NCBI RefSeq assembly: GCF_020400725.1
Contig: NZ_JAINVG010000002.1
Span: 124,001-188,000, forward strand
Origin: Streptomyces sp. NK15101
GTDB taxonomy: Bacteria; Actinomycetota; Actinomycetes; Streptomycetales; Streptomycetaceae
Length of the DNA stretch: 64,000 nucleotides
Reading direction: 5' to 3'
Below the pieces are notes generated by a model that was given only the letters and a program-made list of their open reading frames with translations, was not told the origin of the DNA and did no database searches. Within the stretch, counting starts at the first letter, position 1, and each line of letters opens with the position of its first letter. Below are positions 1-8,721 of the stretch, one piece after another. Both the position numbers and the translations under genes were made by a program.

Positions 1-871
1 AGTCGGGCGGCGGGTTCAGCCGCTGGCCGGGGAAGCCGCCCATCTCGTACTTGAGCAGCTTCCTCGCCTTCTCGGGGTCGGTCTCGCCCTCTCCGTACGA
101 GGGGCAGAGGTGGGTGATCGGGCAGGCGCCGCAGGCGGGCTTGCGGGCGTGGCAGATCCGGCGGCCGTGGAAGATCACCCGGTGCGAGAGCATCGTCCAC
201 TCGCTCTTGGGGAAGATCGTGGCGACCTCGGTCTCGATCTTCACCGGGTCGTCGGACTCGGTCCACCGCCAGCGCCGGGCGAGGCGCATGAAGTGGGTGT
301 CGACGGTGATGCCGGGGACCCCGAAGGCGTTGCCGAGGACGACGAAGGCGGTCTTGCGGCCGACGCCGGGGAGCTTGACGAGGTCCTCCAGCCGGCCGGG
401 GACCTCGCCGCCGAAGTCGTCCCTGAGGGCGGCGGCGAGGCCCATGATCGACTTGGTCTTGGCGCGGAAGAAGCCGGTCGGCCGGATCAGCTCTTCGACC
501 TCCTCGGGCACGGCCGCCGCGAGGTCCTCGGGCGTGGGGTACTTCGCGAAGAGGGCGGGGGTGGTCTGGTTGACCCGCAGGTCGTTGGTCTGGGCCGAGA
601 GCACCGTGGCGACGAGGAGCTCGAAGGGGTTGCGGAAGTCGAGCTCCGGATGGGCGTACGGGTAGACCTCGGCCAGTTCGCGGTTGATCCGGCGCGCCCG
701 GCGGACCATCGCGAGCCGCGACTCGGGCTTGGCGGACCCGACGGGCTTCACGGGGCCGGCGGCCTTGGCGTGGGCGGGGGTCTCGGGAACCGTCACAGGC
801 TTCCTTTTTGCGCCTTTCGCCCGTTTCGACACGCCGCGTTCGCCCACAGCGGAATTACCTTCGGCCGACAC
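1..871 (-). CDS. nth: endonuclease III (3' end outside window)
   Basis: Bifunctional DNA glycosylase/AP lyase that removes oxidised pyrimidines in base excision repair. The reverse strand encodes the helix-hairpin-helix LPGVGRKTA followed by GITVDTHF (catalytic Lys and Asp of the family), and near the window edge an iron-sulfur loop with spacing C-x6-C-x2-C-x5-C ([17 protein letters not shown]). The last codons are cut off by the window start. An Ala/Lys-rich N-terminal extension precedes the conserved [17 protein letters not shown] block; in-frame GTG codons at 916, 871 and 796 are all possible starts. 871 has a GGGGG run about 10 nt upstream, 796 has AAGGAAG very close. The gene is divergent from crp, as in other Streptomyces. 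Identity certain, start uncertain. Confidence 0.93.
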   Translation of the reverse strand, partial: MSAEGNSAVGERGVSKRAKGAKRKPVTVPETPAHAKAAGPVKPVGSAKPESRLAMVRRARRINRELAEVYPYAHPELDFRNPFELLVATVLSAQTNDLRVNQTTPALFAKYPTPEDLAAAVPEEVEELIRPTGFFRAKTKSIMGLAAALRDDFGGEVPGRLEDLVKLPGVGRKTAFVVLGNAFGVPGITVDTHFMRLARRWRWTESDDPVKIETEVATIFPKSEWTMLSHRVIFHGRRICHARKPACGACPITHLCPSYGEGETDPEKARKLLKYEMGGFPGQRLNPPPD

Positions 872-1021
872 TCTTTCAGCCCCCTTGGCCTGCGCTCTCA
901 CCGGCGAGTTGGACACCCGGCCAGCCTAGGCGCCGCCGCCGACATCCGCCCCGGGCGCGGCCGATCGGAGCCCAATCGGGCCCCTGACGTACGGATGGGC
1001 GGCTCGGTACGTCAAACTTGT

Positions 1022-1037
1022 TGTGATTGATCGCACT
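1022..1037. promoter_or_regulatory. candidate Crp operator upstream of crp
   Basis: TGTGATTGATCGCACT matches the classical CRP inverted repeat TGTGA-N6-TCACA at 8 of 10 conserved positions. It lies 65 bp upstream of the crp start codon, in the nth/crp divergent region, so autoregulation is plausible. Inferred from the motif only. Confidence 0.45.
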
Positions 1038-1101
1038 GTTTTGTGCGTCCGGCATCATGGGACCCAGGTCCTTTGAGCAGGTCGACAGTAGGAGAGAACT
1101 C

Positions 1102-1776
1102 GTGGACGACGTTCTGCGGCGCGCCCCGCTCTTCGCGGCGCTCGATGACGAGCAGGCTGCCGAGCTGCGCGCCTCGATGAGTGAGGCGACGCTCGCCCGT
1201 GGCGACGCACTCTTCCACGAGGGCGACCCCGGTGACCGCCTCTACGTGGTGACCGAGGGCAAGGTGAAGCTGCACCGCACCTCCCCCGACGGCCGCGAGA
1301 ACATGCTGGCCGTCCTCGGCCCCGGCGAGCTCATCGGCGAGCTGTCCCTCTTCGACCCGGGCCCGCGCACCGCCACGGCGACCGCGCTGACCGAGGTCAA
1401 GCTGCTCGGCCTGGGCCACGGCGACCTCCAGCCCTGGCTGAACGCCCGGCCCGAGGTGGCCACCGCGCTGCTGCGCGCCGTCGCCCGCCGACTGCGCAAG
1501 ACCAACGACCAGATGTCCGACCTGGTCTTCTCCGACGTCCCGGGCCGTGTCGCCCGCGCGCTCCTCGACCTGTCGCGCCGCTTCGGCGTGCAGTCGGAGG
1601 AGGGCATCCACGTCGTCCACGACCTCACCCAGGAGGAGCTGGCCCAGCTGGTCGGCGCCTCCCGCGAGACGGTCAACAAGGCGCTCGCCGACTTCGCCCA
1701 GCGCGGCTGGCTGCGCCTGGAGGCCCGCGCCGTGATCCTGCTCGACGTGGAGCGCCTCGCGAAGCGCTCGCGGTAA
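1102..1776 (+). CDS. crp: Crp/Fnr family transcriptional regulator
   Basis: Global cyclic-nucleotide-type regulator; in Streptomyces Crp affects germination, development and antibiotic production. The 224-aa product has an N-terminal cNMP-binding beta-barrel (roughly residues 10-120, with GELIGELSLFDPGPRTATATA in the phosphate-binding cassette region) and a C-terminal winged helix with recognition segment TQEELAQLVGASRETVNKAL. The GTG at 1102 follows an AGGAGA ribosome-binding site (1090-1095) and gives the usual family length; the reading frame stays open further upstream, but that part does not look like Crp. Followed immediately by a strong bidirectional terminator. A Crp-like site lies upstream. 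Confidence 0.95.
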   Translation: MDDVLRRAPLFAALDDEQAAELRASMSEATLARGDALFHEGDPGDRLYVVTEGKVKLHRTSPDGRENMLAVLGPGELIGELSLFDPGPRTATATALTEVKLLGLGHGDLQPWLNARPEVATALLRAVARRLRKTNDQMSDLVFSDVPGRVARALLDLSRRFGVQSEEGIHVVHDLTQEELAQLVGASRETVNKALADFAQRGWLRLEARAVILLDVERLAKRSR

Positions 1777-1802
1777 GCACCTCCGCACGCGTCTCACGCA
1801 CG

Positions 1803-1840
1803 GAAAGGCCGCCCCGGTCCGACGACCGGGGCGGCCTTTC
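1803..1840. terminator. bidirectional hairpin terminator
   Basis: Perfect 16-bp stem (1803-1818 with 1825-1840) and 6-nt loop between the convergent crp and SPFH genes; the arms begin GAAAGGCC and end GGCCTTTC, giving a short T-run in both directions. Confidence 0.85.
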
Positions 1841-1855
1841 GCGTGGGTGCGGAGG

Positions 1856-2740
1856 TCAGCGCTTCGAGCCGTCCACGATCACCGGGGCGGAGCCGCCGTT
1901 CCCGCAGGGCACCGCGTAGACCGGGTTCTTCGCCGCGGCCTCCTTGTACGCGTCGATGCACTGGTTCATCAGGACCTTGTCCGTCAGCGAGTCGTTGAGG
2001 ATCTTGTTGGCGCGGGCGATGCCCTCCGCCTCGATGCGGCGCCGGTCGGCCTCGGCCTTGGCCGTACGGGCGGCCTCGGTGGCCCGCTCGGTGGCCTGCT
2101 GCTGCTGGATCTTGCGGTCGATCTGGCCCTGGAGGGCGTCCGAGGGCTTCACGTTGCGCAGGTTGACCGTGGTCACGTCGATGCCCCGCGGGGCCAGGCG
2201 CTCCTTGATCAGGGCGCCGATCTCGGCGTTGATCTTCTCGCGGTCGGTGGCGTACCCCTGCTCGCTGGTGTAGTGGGCGAAGACGTTGCGGACGATCTCC
2301 CGGCTGTCGGGGTAGACGAGCCGCTGCTGGATGGCCTCCTCGCTGCCCGCGAGCTTGTAGAGCTCCACGGCCTTGGCCTGGTCGACGGACCACTTCACCG
2401 TCACCTCGGCGTACATGACGCCGCCCTGCGAGGAGCGGACCTCGACCACGTCCTTGTCGGAGAGGTTGAGGTCGACCGGGCGGGTGGAGAAGGTCGTGAC
2501 GTCCGTGAACGGCGACTTCATGTGCATGCCCGAGGTCATCGGCGAGCCCACCTTGCCGAAGGCGACCGGCACGCCCACCTCGTACGCGCTGATCACGTAC
2601 GTCATGCTCACGATCAGCGAGAAGAGGCCGGCCAGGACCGCGCCGAGGGCGCCGAACTTCAGCCCCGCGGAGTCGTTGGCGCGGCCGACGAAGAAGAGCA
2701 CCACTGCGGCTATGACCAACAGGATGGCGATGACGAACAC
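1856..2740 (-). CDS. SPFH/Band 7 membrane protein
   Basis: Prohibitin/stomatin-type protein of 294 aa. The N-terminus has two hydrophobic segments (about residues 2-19 and 28-50), then an SPFH domain (about 53-215) and an Ala/Arg/Glu-rich coiled-coil region (QQQQATERATEAARTAKAEADRR stretch near 210-240). Such proteins scaffold membrane microdomains; the partner is unknown. A C-terminal pair of cysteines frames the tail (about residues 260-280). It converges on crp across a shared terminator. Family assignment is firm, specific role not known. Confidence 0.85.
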   Translation of the reverse strand: MFVIAILLVIAAVVLFFVGRANDSAGLKFGALGAVLAGLFSLIVSMTYVISAYEVGVPVAFGKVGSPMTSGMHMKSPFTDVTTFSTRPVDLNLSDKDVVEVRSSQGGVMYAEVTVKWSVDQAKAVELYKLAGSEEAIQQRLVYPDSREIVRNVFAHYTSEQGYATDREKINAEIGALIKERLAPRGIDVTTVNLRNVKPSDALQGQIDRKIQQQQATERATEAARTAKAEADRRRIEAEGIARANKILNDSLTDKVLMNQCIDAYKEAAAKNPVYAVPCGNGGSAPVIVDGSKR

Positions 2741-2845
2741 GGGCGTTCCCCCCGAGAGCTACGGCCGGATGTAAGCGGAGCGTAAGACACGCGGGGAAGC
2801 CGAAAGGTTCCGGGTCCCGTGTCACGGACCGCGAGGCCGGTCGGA

Positions 2846-3676
2846 TCAGGCCAGACCGCGCTCCCTCAGGTACTCCAGCTGTGCCCGCACGGACAGCTCG
2901 GCCGCCGGCCACAGCGAGCGGTCCACGTCCGCGTACACGTGGGCGACGACCTCCGCCGCCGTCCGGTGCCCCGCCTCGACCGCCGTCTCGACCTGGGCGA
3001 GCCGGCTCGCCCGGTGCGCCAGGTAGAACTCCACGGCCCCCTGCGCGTCCTCCAGGACCGGCCCGTGCCCCGGCAGGACCGTGTGCACCCCGTCGTCGAC
3101 GGTCAGCGAGCGCAACCGCCGCAGCGAGTCCAGGTAGTCCCCGAGCCGCCCGTCCGGGTGCGCGACCATCGTCGTCCCGCGCCCCAGGATCGTGTCGCCC
3201 GTCAGCACCGCCCGGTCGGCCGGCAGGTGGAAGGAGAGCGAGTCCGAGGTGTGCCCGGGCGTCGGGACGACCCGCAGCTCCAGGCCGCCGACCGTCACCA
3301 CGTCCCCCGCGCCGAGCCCCTCGTCGCCCAGCCGCAGCGCGGGGTCGAGGGCCCGCACGGCCGTCCCGGTCAGCTCCGCGAAACGGCCGGCGCCCTCCGC
3401 GTGGTCCGGGTGGCCGTGGGTCAGCAGGGTCAGCGCGACCCGCTTGCCGAGCTTCTCGGCCGTGTCGATCACCTGGCGCAGATGGTCCTCGTCGAGCGGC
3501 CCCGGGTCGACCACGACGGCCAGCTCCGAGCCCGGCTCGGAGAGCAGCCAGGTGTTGGTGCCGTCGAGGGTCATCGCGGACGGGTTCGGCGCCAGGACGT
3601 TCACGGCGCGGGCGGTCGCGGGCCCGGAGGCCACGAGCCCGCGCGGCTGTCCGGGCAGGGCGGCGGCGTCGCTCAT
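2846..3676 (-). CDS. MBL-fold metallo-hydrolase
   Basis: 276-aa metallo-beta-lactamase-fold hydrolase. The metal-binding motif THGHPDHAEG is clear, followed by a histidine in VPTPGHTSDSLSF, an aspartate in LTGDTILG and a final histidine in LPGHGPVLED. This is the LACTB2/glyoxalase II-like group often annotated as hydroxyacylglutathione hydrolase-like or RNase-like; the substrate cannot be told. The ATG at 3676 has GGAGGCGAGCG upstream and overlaps the stop of the NUDIX gene (ATGA), so the two are translationally coupled. A longer in-frame extension upstream reads through the NUDIX gene and is rejected. Confidence 0.9.
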   Translation of the reverse strand: MSDAAALPGQPRGLVASGPATARAVNVLAPNPSAMTLDGTNTWLLSEPGSELAVVVDPGPLDEDHLRQVIDTAEKLGKRVALTLLTHGHPDHAEGAGRFAELTGTAVRALDPALRLGDEGLGAGDVVTVGGLELRVVPTPGHTSDSLSFHLPADRAVLTGDTILGRGTTMVAHPDGRLGDYLDSLRRLRSLTVDDGVHTVLPGHGPVLEDAQGAVEFYLAHRASRLAQVETAVEAGHRTAAEVVAHVYADVDRSLWPAAELSVRAQLEYLRERGLA

Positions 3677-4560
3677 CGCTCGCCTCCAGCGGGGATGATC
3701 TTGGTGAACTCCTCGTGCCCCGGCCAGCTCAGGACCAGCTCGTCGCCCTCCAGGCGCGCCTGCGCGAGGACGGGGGCCATGTCCTGCGCCCCCGCCGCCG
3801 CCAGCGCCTCGGCGGCCGTCCCGTACGGCTCCAGGGTGCGCAGGGTGGAGATCGTCGGCGGCATCATCGTCAGCTCGCCCCGGTCGTAGCCGGCCGCGGC
3901 GTCCGCCGGGCGGATCCAGACCGTGCGGTCCGCCTCCCCCGAGACGTCCCGGGTGCGCTGCCCGGCCGGGAGCGCCGCCACGAAGAACCAGGTGTCGTAC
4001 CGGCGCTGCTCGAACTCCGGGGTGATCCAGCGGGCCCACGCGCCCAGCAGGTCCGAGCGCAGGACGAGCCCGCGCCGGTCCAGGAAGTCGGCGAAGGACA
4101 GCTCCCGGGCGACGAGCGCCTCCCGGTCCCGCTCCCACTCCTCGCCGGTCGTGTCGCCCACGACGCCGTCCACGGTCTCCCCGGCGAGCAGCACGCCCGC
4201 CTCCTCGAACGTCTCGCGCACGGCGGCGCAGACCACGGCCTGGGCCTGTGCCGGGTCGTCGAGGCCGAGCCGGGCCGCCCACGTCTCCAGGGACGGGCCC
4301 GCCCAGCGCACCGGCTGCTCGTCGCGCGGGTCGACGCCGCCGCCGGGGTAGGCGTACGCACCGCCCGCGAAGGCCATCGAGGTGCGGCGGCGCAGCATGT
4401 GGACGTCGGGCCCGGCGGCGCCGTCCCGCAGGAGCAGGACCGTGGCGGCACGCCGGGGCGTCACGGGGGTGAGCTCACCGGCGGCGAGGGCGCGGATGCG
4501 GTCGGGCCATTCCGCCGGGTACCACTGACCGTTCGACCGCTTCGACTGACCATTCGACAT
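3673..4560 (-). CDS. NUDIX hydrolase
   Basis: 295-aa NUDIX hydrolase of the NUDT19/RP2p-like type. The sequence AAVRETFEEAGVLL carries the REUXEEXGU core of the NUDIX box, while the preceding Gly block (YPGGGVDPRDE) is separated from it by a long insertion, typical of the CoA-diphosphatase-like NUDT19 branch. Substrate not determinable. It is the first gene of a two-gene operon with the MBL-fold hydrolase (4-bp overlap), a pairing seen across Streptomyces. Start ATG at 4560; the N-terminal 25 residues are polar and variable. Confidence 0.88.
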   Translation of the reverse strand: MSNGQSKRSNGQWYPAEWPDRIRALAAGELTPVTPRRAATVLLLRDGAAGPDVHMLRRRTSMAFAGGAYAYPGGGVDPRDEQPVRWAGPSLETWAARLGLDDPAQAQAVVCAAVRETFEEAGVLLAGETVDGVVGDTTGEEWERDREALVARELSFADFLDRRGLVLRSDLLGAWARWITPEFEQRRYDTWFFVAALPAGQRTRDVSGEADRTVWIRPADAAAGYDRGELTMMPPTISTLRTLEPYGTAAEALAAAGAQDMAPVLAQARLEGDELVLSWPGHEEFTKIIPAGGER

Positions 4561-4595
4561 GGCCGGATGCTATGCGCAAGCATCGGAATGCACGA

Positions 4596-4629
4596 GAGCC
4601 GGTTTCCCAGGGCTGTGGAAAACCGGCTC
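4596..4629 (-). terminator. hairpin terminator downstream of ridA
   Basis: Perfect 10-bp inverted repeat GAGCCGGTTT / AAACCGGCTC with a 14-nt loop, between the stop of the RidA gene and the start of the NUDIX gene, both on the minus strand. Confidence 0.6.
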
Positions 4630-4691
4630 CATGCCGTACGACGAGGTGAGGGCCGGCGGTCAGGCCCCGACGAGCCCGACCCGGACCTCGG

Positions 4692-5162
4692 TCAGGCCTC
4701 GGCGAGCTCGACCTGGACCTCGACCTCGACCGGCGCGTCGAGCGGCAGCACGGCCACGCCGACGGCGCTGCGCGCGTGCACGCCCTTCTCGCCGAGGATC
4801 TCGCCGAGGAGCTCGCTGGCGCCGTTGATGACGGCGGGCTGACCGGTGAAGTCGGCGGCGGAGGCCACGAAGCCGACGACCTTCACGACGCGCTTGATGC
4901 GGTCGAGGTCACCGGCGACCGACTTCACGGCCGCGAGCGCGTTGAGCGCGCAGGTGGCGGCGAGCTCCTTGGCCTCCTCCGGCGTGACCTCGGCGCCGAC
5001 CTTGCCGGTCACCGGAAGCTTGCCCGCCACCATCGGGAGCTGGCCCGAGGTGTAGACGTACACGCCGGACTGCACGGCCGGCTGGTAGGCGGCGAGCGGC
5101 GGCACGACCTCGGGCAGGGTCAGGCCGAGCTCGGCGATCCGCGCCTCGACGGCCCCGCTCAC
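4692..5162 (-). CDS. ridA: RidA/YjgF family enamine/imine deaminase
   Basis: 156-aa RidA-family protein, expected to hydrolyse reactive enamine/imine intermediates made by PLP enzymes. The YjgF fold is recognisable from SGQLPMVAGKLPVTGKVGAEV, the helix ATCALNALAAVKSVAGDLDRIKRVVKVVGFV and the C-terminal GVAVLPLDAPVEVEV. It belongs to the longer actinobacterial subgroup (LLGEILGEKGVHARSAVGV) in which the usual active-site Arg of RidA is not obvious, so deaminase activity is inferred. The GTG at 5162 overlaps the stop of the DUF4177 gene by 4 bp, so I reject the longer frame beginning further upstream. Confidence 0.85.
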   Translation of the reverse strand: MSGAVEARIAELGLTLPEVVPPLAAYQPAVQSGVYVYTSGQLPMVAGKLPVTGKVGAEVTPEEAKELAATCALNALAAVKSVAGDLDRIKRVVKVVGFVASAADFTGQPAVINGASELLGEILGEKGVHARSAVGVAVLPLDAPVEVEVQVELAEA

Positions 5163-5317
5163 GACTTGGCCCGCTTCAGGTAGGCCACGAGCTGCTCGGG
5201 GTTGTTCGGCCCGGGAACGACCTGGACGAGCTCCCAGCCGTCCTCGCCCCAGGTGTCCAGAATCTGCTTGGTCGCGTGCACCAGAAGCGGCACCGTGACG
5301 TACTCCCACTTGGTCAT
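5159..5317 (-). CDS. small DUF4177-type protein
   Basis: 52-aa protein starting MTKWEYVTVPLL, with the DUF4177 signature WEYVTVPL...ILDTWGEDGWELVQVVPG. Function unknown. ATG at 5317; the stop (5159-5161) overlaps the RidA start, so the two form a coupled pair. A long in-frame extension upstream runs antisense through the ArsA gene and is a GC-rich shadow. Confidence 0.8.
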   Translation of the reverse strand: MTKWEYVTVPLLVHATKQILDTWGEDGWELVQVVPGPNNPEQLVAYLKRAKS

Positions 5318-5405
5318 GGGGCCGACTGTATCCGCTGCCGCGGGGCCGCCCGGCGAGGTGGCCCCCGAAGCTCCCCCTAGGTGGCTTCTCCGGGGCGGCC
5401 TGCTG

Positions 5406-5433
5406 ATTGCGCGCGGCCGCCAGTGGTTAGGCT
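5406..5433 (+). promoter_or_regulatory. putative leaderless promoter of first ArsA gene
   Basis: TTGCGC (5406-5411), a 16-bp spacer and TAGGCT (5428-5433), with the GTG start 7 nt further on. The spacing predicts transcription starting at or next to the start codon, a common Streptomyces arrangement; no Shine-Dalgarno is seen. Confidence 0.5.
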
Positions 5434-5440
5434 CGACAGC

Positions 5441-6403
5441 GTGAGCAGGCTCCAGGTCGTCAGCGGCAAGGGCGGTACCGGTAAGACGACGGTCGCCGCC
5501 GCCCTCGCCCTCGCCCTCGCGACGGAGGGGAAGCGGACCCTCCTCGTCGAGGTCGAAGGCAGACAGGGCATCGCACAGCTCTTCGAGACGGAAGCCCTTC
5601 CGTACGAGGAGCGCAAGATCGCCGTCGCCCCCGGCGGCGGCGAGGTGTACGCGCTGGCGATCGACGCCGAGCGCGCGCTCCTCGACTACCTCCAGATGTT
5701 CTACAAACTGGGCGGCGCGGGACGGGCACTGAAGAAGCTCGGCGCGATCGACTTCGCGACGACGATAGCGCCGGGCGTCCGGGACGTGCTCCTGACCGGC
5801 AAGGCGTGCGAGGCGGTCCGGCGGCGCGAGAAGGACGGCCGTCCCACCTACGACCACGTGGTCATGGACGCGCCGCCCACCGGCCGCATCACCCGCTTCC
5901 TCAACGTGAACGACGAGGTCGCGGGCCTGGCCAGGATCGGCCCGATACACAACCAGGCGCAGGCCGTCATGCGGGTCCTGAAGTCCCCCGAGACGGCGGT
6001 GCACCTGGTGACGCTCCTGGAGGAGATGCCGGTCCAGGAGACCGCGGACGGCATCGCGGAGCTGAGGGCCGTCGACCTGCCGGTGGGGCGGGTCGTGGTG
6101 AACATGGTCCGTCCGCACGTCCTCGACGAGGCGGCCGTGCGGGCCGCCTCCGGCGACCACCGGGACGGGATCGCCCGGACCCTGGCGTCCGTCGGCGTCA
6201 CGGGCGGCACGCGGCTGGTCGAGCCGCTCCTCGACCAGGCGGCCGAGCACGCGCGGCGGGTGGAGCTGGAGCGGACGCAGCGCGCCGTCCTGGACGGCGT
6301 CGGCGTCCCCTCGTACGAACTGCCCTTCCTCGGGGACGGGGCGGACATCGCCGGGCTCTACCGGCTGGCGAAGGAACTGCGGAAGCAAGGGGTGGGTGCG
6401 TGA
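5441..6403 (+). CDS. ArsA/GET3-like P-loop ATPase, first of pair
   Basis: 320-aa deviant Walker ATPase of the ArsA/Get3 class. The P-loop VVSGKGGTGKTTVAAALALALA lies at the extreme N-terminus, a switch-like aspartate lies in VVMDAPPTGRITRFL and an ADP-binding-like segment in VNMVRPHVLDE. The conserved Cys pair of true arsenite pumps is not visible, so an arsenical role is unlikely. The gene always sits beside a second ArsA-like gene and wblA in Streptomyces; the pair probably forms a heterodimer, possibly in developmental control or protein targeting (inference). The GTG start follows a leaderless-type promoter; the 3' end overlaps the next start (GTGA). Confidence 0.85.
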   Translation: MSRLQVVSGKGGTGKTTVAAALALALATEGKRTLLVEVEGRQGIAQLFETEALPYEERKIAVAPGGGEVYALAIDAERALLDYLQMFYKLGGAGRALKKLGAIDFATTIAPGVRDVLLTGKACEAVRRREKDGRPTYDHVVMDAPPTGRITRFLNVNDEVAGLARIGPIHNQAQAVMRVLKSPETAVHLVTLLEEMPVQETADGIAELRAVDLPVGRVVVNMVRPHVLDEAAVRAASGDHRDGIARTLASVGVTGGTRLVEPLLDQAAEHARRVELERTQRAVLDGVGVPSYELPFLGDGADIAGLYRLAKELRKQGVGA

Positions 6404-7893
6404 CGGAGAAGGCGGACGACACGACGGCCCCCGAAGCGGACCCCGCCACGGCCGGGCCCGACGGCGCGAGCGGACCGGGCACCGTGGGCGGGCCCGACGG
6501 CGCGAGCGGGCCCGACGGCGCGAGCGGGCCGGACGCCACGGGCAGGTCCGAGGCCGCGCGGGGGGCCGACGGTGCCGACGGGCTCGATCAAGCGCCCCTT
6601 CTCGAGCTCGATCCGCTCCTCGACGACCGGGGCACCCGGATCATCGTGTGCTGCGGTGCGGGCGGGGTCGGCAAGACGACCACGGCGGCGGCCCTCGGCG
6701 TGCGCGCGGCGGAACGCGGCCGGCGGGTCGTGGTCCTCACCATCGACCCGGCGCGCCGGCTCGCCCAGTCCATGGGCATCGACTCCCTGGACAACACGCC
6801 CCGCAAGGTCGACGGGATCAAGGGGTCCGACGGTGGCGAACTGCACGCCATGATGCTCGACATGAAGCGGACCTTCGACGAGATCGTCGAGTCCCACGCG
6901 GAGCCCGAGCGGGCGCGGGCGATCCTGGAGAACCCCTTCTACCAGTCCCTGTCGGCCGGATTCGCCGGTACGCAGGAGTACATGGCGATGGAGAAGCTGG
7001 GCCAGCTCCGGGCCCGCGACGAGTGGGACCTGATCGTCGTCGACACCCCGCCGTCCCGGTCCGCGCTGGACTTCCTCGACGCGCCGAAGCGGCTCGGGTC
7101 CTTCCTCGACGGGAAGTTCATCAAGCTGCTCATGGCCCCGGCGAAGGTCGGCGGCCGCGCCGGGATGAAGTTCCTCAACGTCGGCATGTCGATGATGACG
7201 GGGACCCTGGGAAAGCTGCTGGGGGGTCAGTTCCTCAAGGACGTCCAGACGTTCGTGGCGGCGATGGACACGATGTTCGGCGGTTTCCGGACCCGCGCGG
7301 ACGCCACGTACAAGCTGCTCCAGGCACCGGGCACGGCCTTCCTCGTGGTCGCCACGCCGGAGCGGGACGCGCTGCGCGAGGCCGCGTACTTCGTGGAGCG
7401 GCTGGCCGCCGAGGAGATGCCGCTGGCCGGTCTCGTCCTCAACCGCGTCCACGGCAGCGGCGCCGCCCGGCTGTCGGCCGAGCGGGCGCGGGCCGCCGCG
7501 GAAAATCTTGACGAGGGGCGCATTGTGGATCAGGGGGGCGGGAAGGCTGGACTGCGTGGCTCCCCGGCCACCACGCCCGAGCCCGATACCGAGCCCGAGT
7601 CGAACGATCTCGCCACCGCCGCCGCACATCCCGTACCCGAGGCTGCCCCCACAGCCGAACCGGCACAGGAAACAGACGTGGACGTACGTCATCTCACCGC
7701 GGGACTTCTGCGCTTGCACGCCGAGCGCATGCGGGTGCTCGCGCGTGAGCAGCGCACACGCGACCGCTTCACCGCGCTCCACCCCGAGGTGGCGGTGGCC
7801 GAAGTGGCCGCCCTGCCCGGCGATGTGCACGACCTCGCCGGGCTGCGGGCCATCGGTGACCGGCTCACGGCGGGGCGGATGCCCTCGGCCTGA
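6400..7893 (+). CDS. ArsA/GET3-like P-loop ATPase, second of pair
   Basis: 497-aa partner of the preceding ATPase, translationally coupled by a GTGA overlap. The first ~75 residues are low complexity with repeated DGASGP units and are probably disordered. The P-loop CCGAGGVGKTTTAAALG follows, then the ArsA-type TIDPARRLAQSMG and VVDTPPSRSALDFLDAP (switch II). A variable linker after the catalytic core is rich in Pro/Glu, and the C-terminal 70 residues (LTAGLLRLHAERMRVLAREQ) form a helical tail. Biological role unproven; gene neighbourhood with wblA is conserved. Confidence 0.85.
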   Translation: MTEKADDTTAPEADPATAGPDGASGPGTVGGPDGASGPDGASGPDATGRSEAARGADGADGLDQAPLLELDPLLDDRGTRIIVCCGAGGVGKTTTAAALGVRAAERGRRVVVLTIDPARRLAQSMGIDSLDNTPRKVDGIKGSDGGELHAMMLDMKRTFDEIVESHAEPERARAILENPFYQSLSAGFAGTQEYMAMEKLGQLRARDEWDLIVVDTPPSRSALDFLDAPKRLGSFLDGKFIKLLMAPAKVGGRAGMKFLNVGMSMMTGTLGKLLGGQFLKDVQTFVAAMDTMFGGFRTRADATYKLLQAPGTAFLVVATPERDALREAAYFVERLAAEEMPLAGLVLNRVHGSGAARLSAERARAAAENLDEGRIVDQGGGKAGLRGSPATTPEPDTEPESNDLATAAAHPVPEAAPTAEPAQETDVDVRHLTAGLLRLHAERMRVLAREQRTRDRFTALHPEVAVAEVAALPGDVHDLAGLRAIGDRLTAGRMPSA

Positions 7894-7959
7894 GCCCGTC
7901 TCGCGTACGAGTACCCGTGTCCGTTCCGTACTCGTAGCCGCGTGTCGTACGGGGCGGGA

Positions 7960-8304
7960 TCAGCCGACCGCGGCGTACGCCTCGTACGTCGCGTCGTCCT
8001 CTATCGCCACGGGCAGCAGGCCCGCTCCCCGCTCGTACTCCGTCCGCGCGGTCTCCAGGAGCCGGCGCCACGAGGTGACGGTCGGCCTCCGGCGCAGCAG
8101 GGCACGGCGCTCGCGCTCCGTCATCCCGCCCCACACGCCGAACTCCACGCGGTTGTCGAGGGCGTCGGCGAGGCACTCGGTCCGCACCGGGCATCCGGTG
8201 CACACCGCCTTTGCCCTGTTCTGTGCCGCTCCCTGCACGAAAAGTTCATCCGGATCGGTAGTGCGGCAGGCCGCCTGCGCACTCCAGTCAGCTACCCAGC
8301 CCAT
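7960..8304 (-). CDS. wblA: WhiB-like iron-sulfur regulator WblA
   Basis: 114-aa WhiB-family transcription factor. The four cluster-binding cysteines are C13 and the CTGCPVRTEC group (C35, C38, C44), followed by the GVWGGMTERERR turn and a basic LLRRRPTV segment. The sequence is almost identical to what is known of WblA, a pleiotropic down-regulator of antibiotic production that also promotes aerial growth. It lies convergent with the ArsA pair and divergent from the class A PBP gene, the standard wblA context. ATG at 8304 gives the expected MGWVADWSAQ start; a longer frame upstream is open but not WhiB-like. Confidence 0.93.
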   Translation of the reverse strand: MGWVADWSAQAACRTTDPDELFVQGAAQNRAKAVCTGCPVRTECLADALDNRVEFGVWGGMTERERRALLRRRPTVTSWRRLLETARTEYERGAGLLPVAIEDDATYEAYAAVG

Positions 8305-8721
8305 ACCGGCGCCGTCCTCTCCCGAATCGAGGCTCCCCCACGGCGGCAGCGGCATATTCACCGCTGCCAGTTGGGACGTTACGGAAGGTGGGCACAGCGC
8401 AACACCCCCTTCGGGCCCAATCTTGAATGGCCCGAACGGACTATGCGTGCGCGTCAGATCACCCAGGGGAGTGATCGAAGGACATGCGTGTGATAGCGGA
8501 CATACGGTGCAGACATGCCCGTCTTTGGCGGTGCCACTTCGGACACCGCGTGACGCATGAGCCGGAATCGGACACGAGGCTTCCCGCGCTTCGGGGTCAC
8601 GGGAATTCATGCCGATGTCACACCCGGGTCTTGATGCGAGACCGCACTGCTGTGACAGTTGGGAGCAGCTTAGGCCAAGGCATATACGTGTGTCCGGCGA
8701 ATGAGAACGTAGGCTGCCCCC
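8305..8721. promoter_or_regulatory. wblA / PBP divergent intergenic region
   Basis: 417 bp without a credible gene between divergent wblA and the PBP gene. On the wblA side it holds two inverted repeats: TTCGGGCC-N11-GGCCCGAA (8410-8436) and GATCAC-N8-GTGATC (8457-8476). On the PBP side, TAGGCT (8710-8715) ends 6 nt before the ATG at 8722, compatible with a leaderless transcript. The binding proteins are unknown. Confidence 0.5.

Noticed and set aside
2846..4282. 478-aa MBL protein with long N-terminal part
   Set aside because: The added part is antisense-like and out of frame with the NUDIX gene; the ATG at 3676 has a good ribosome-binding site.
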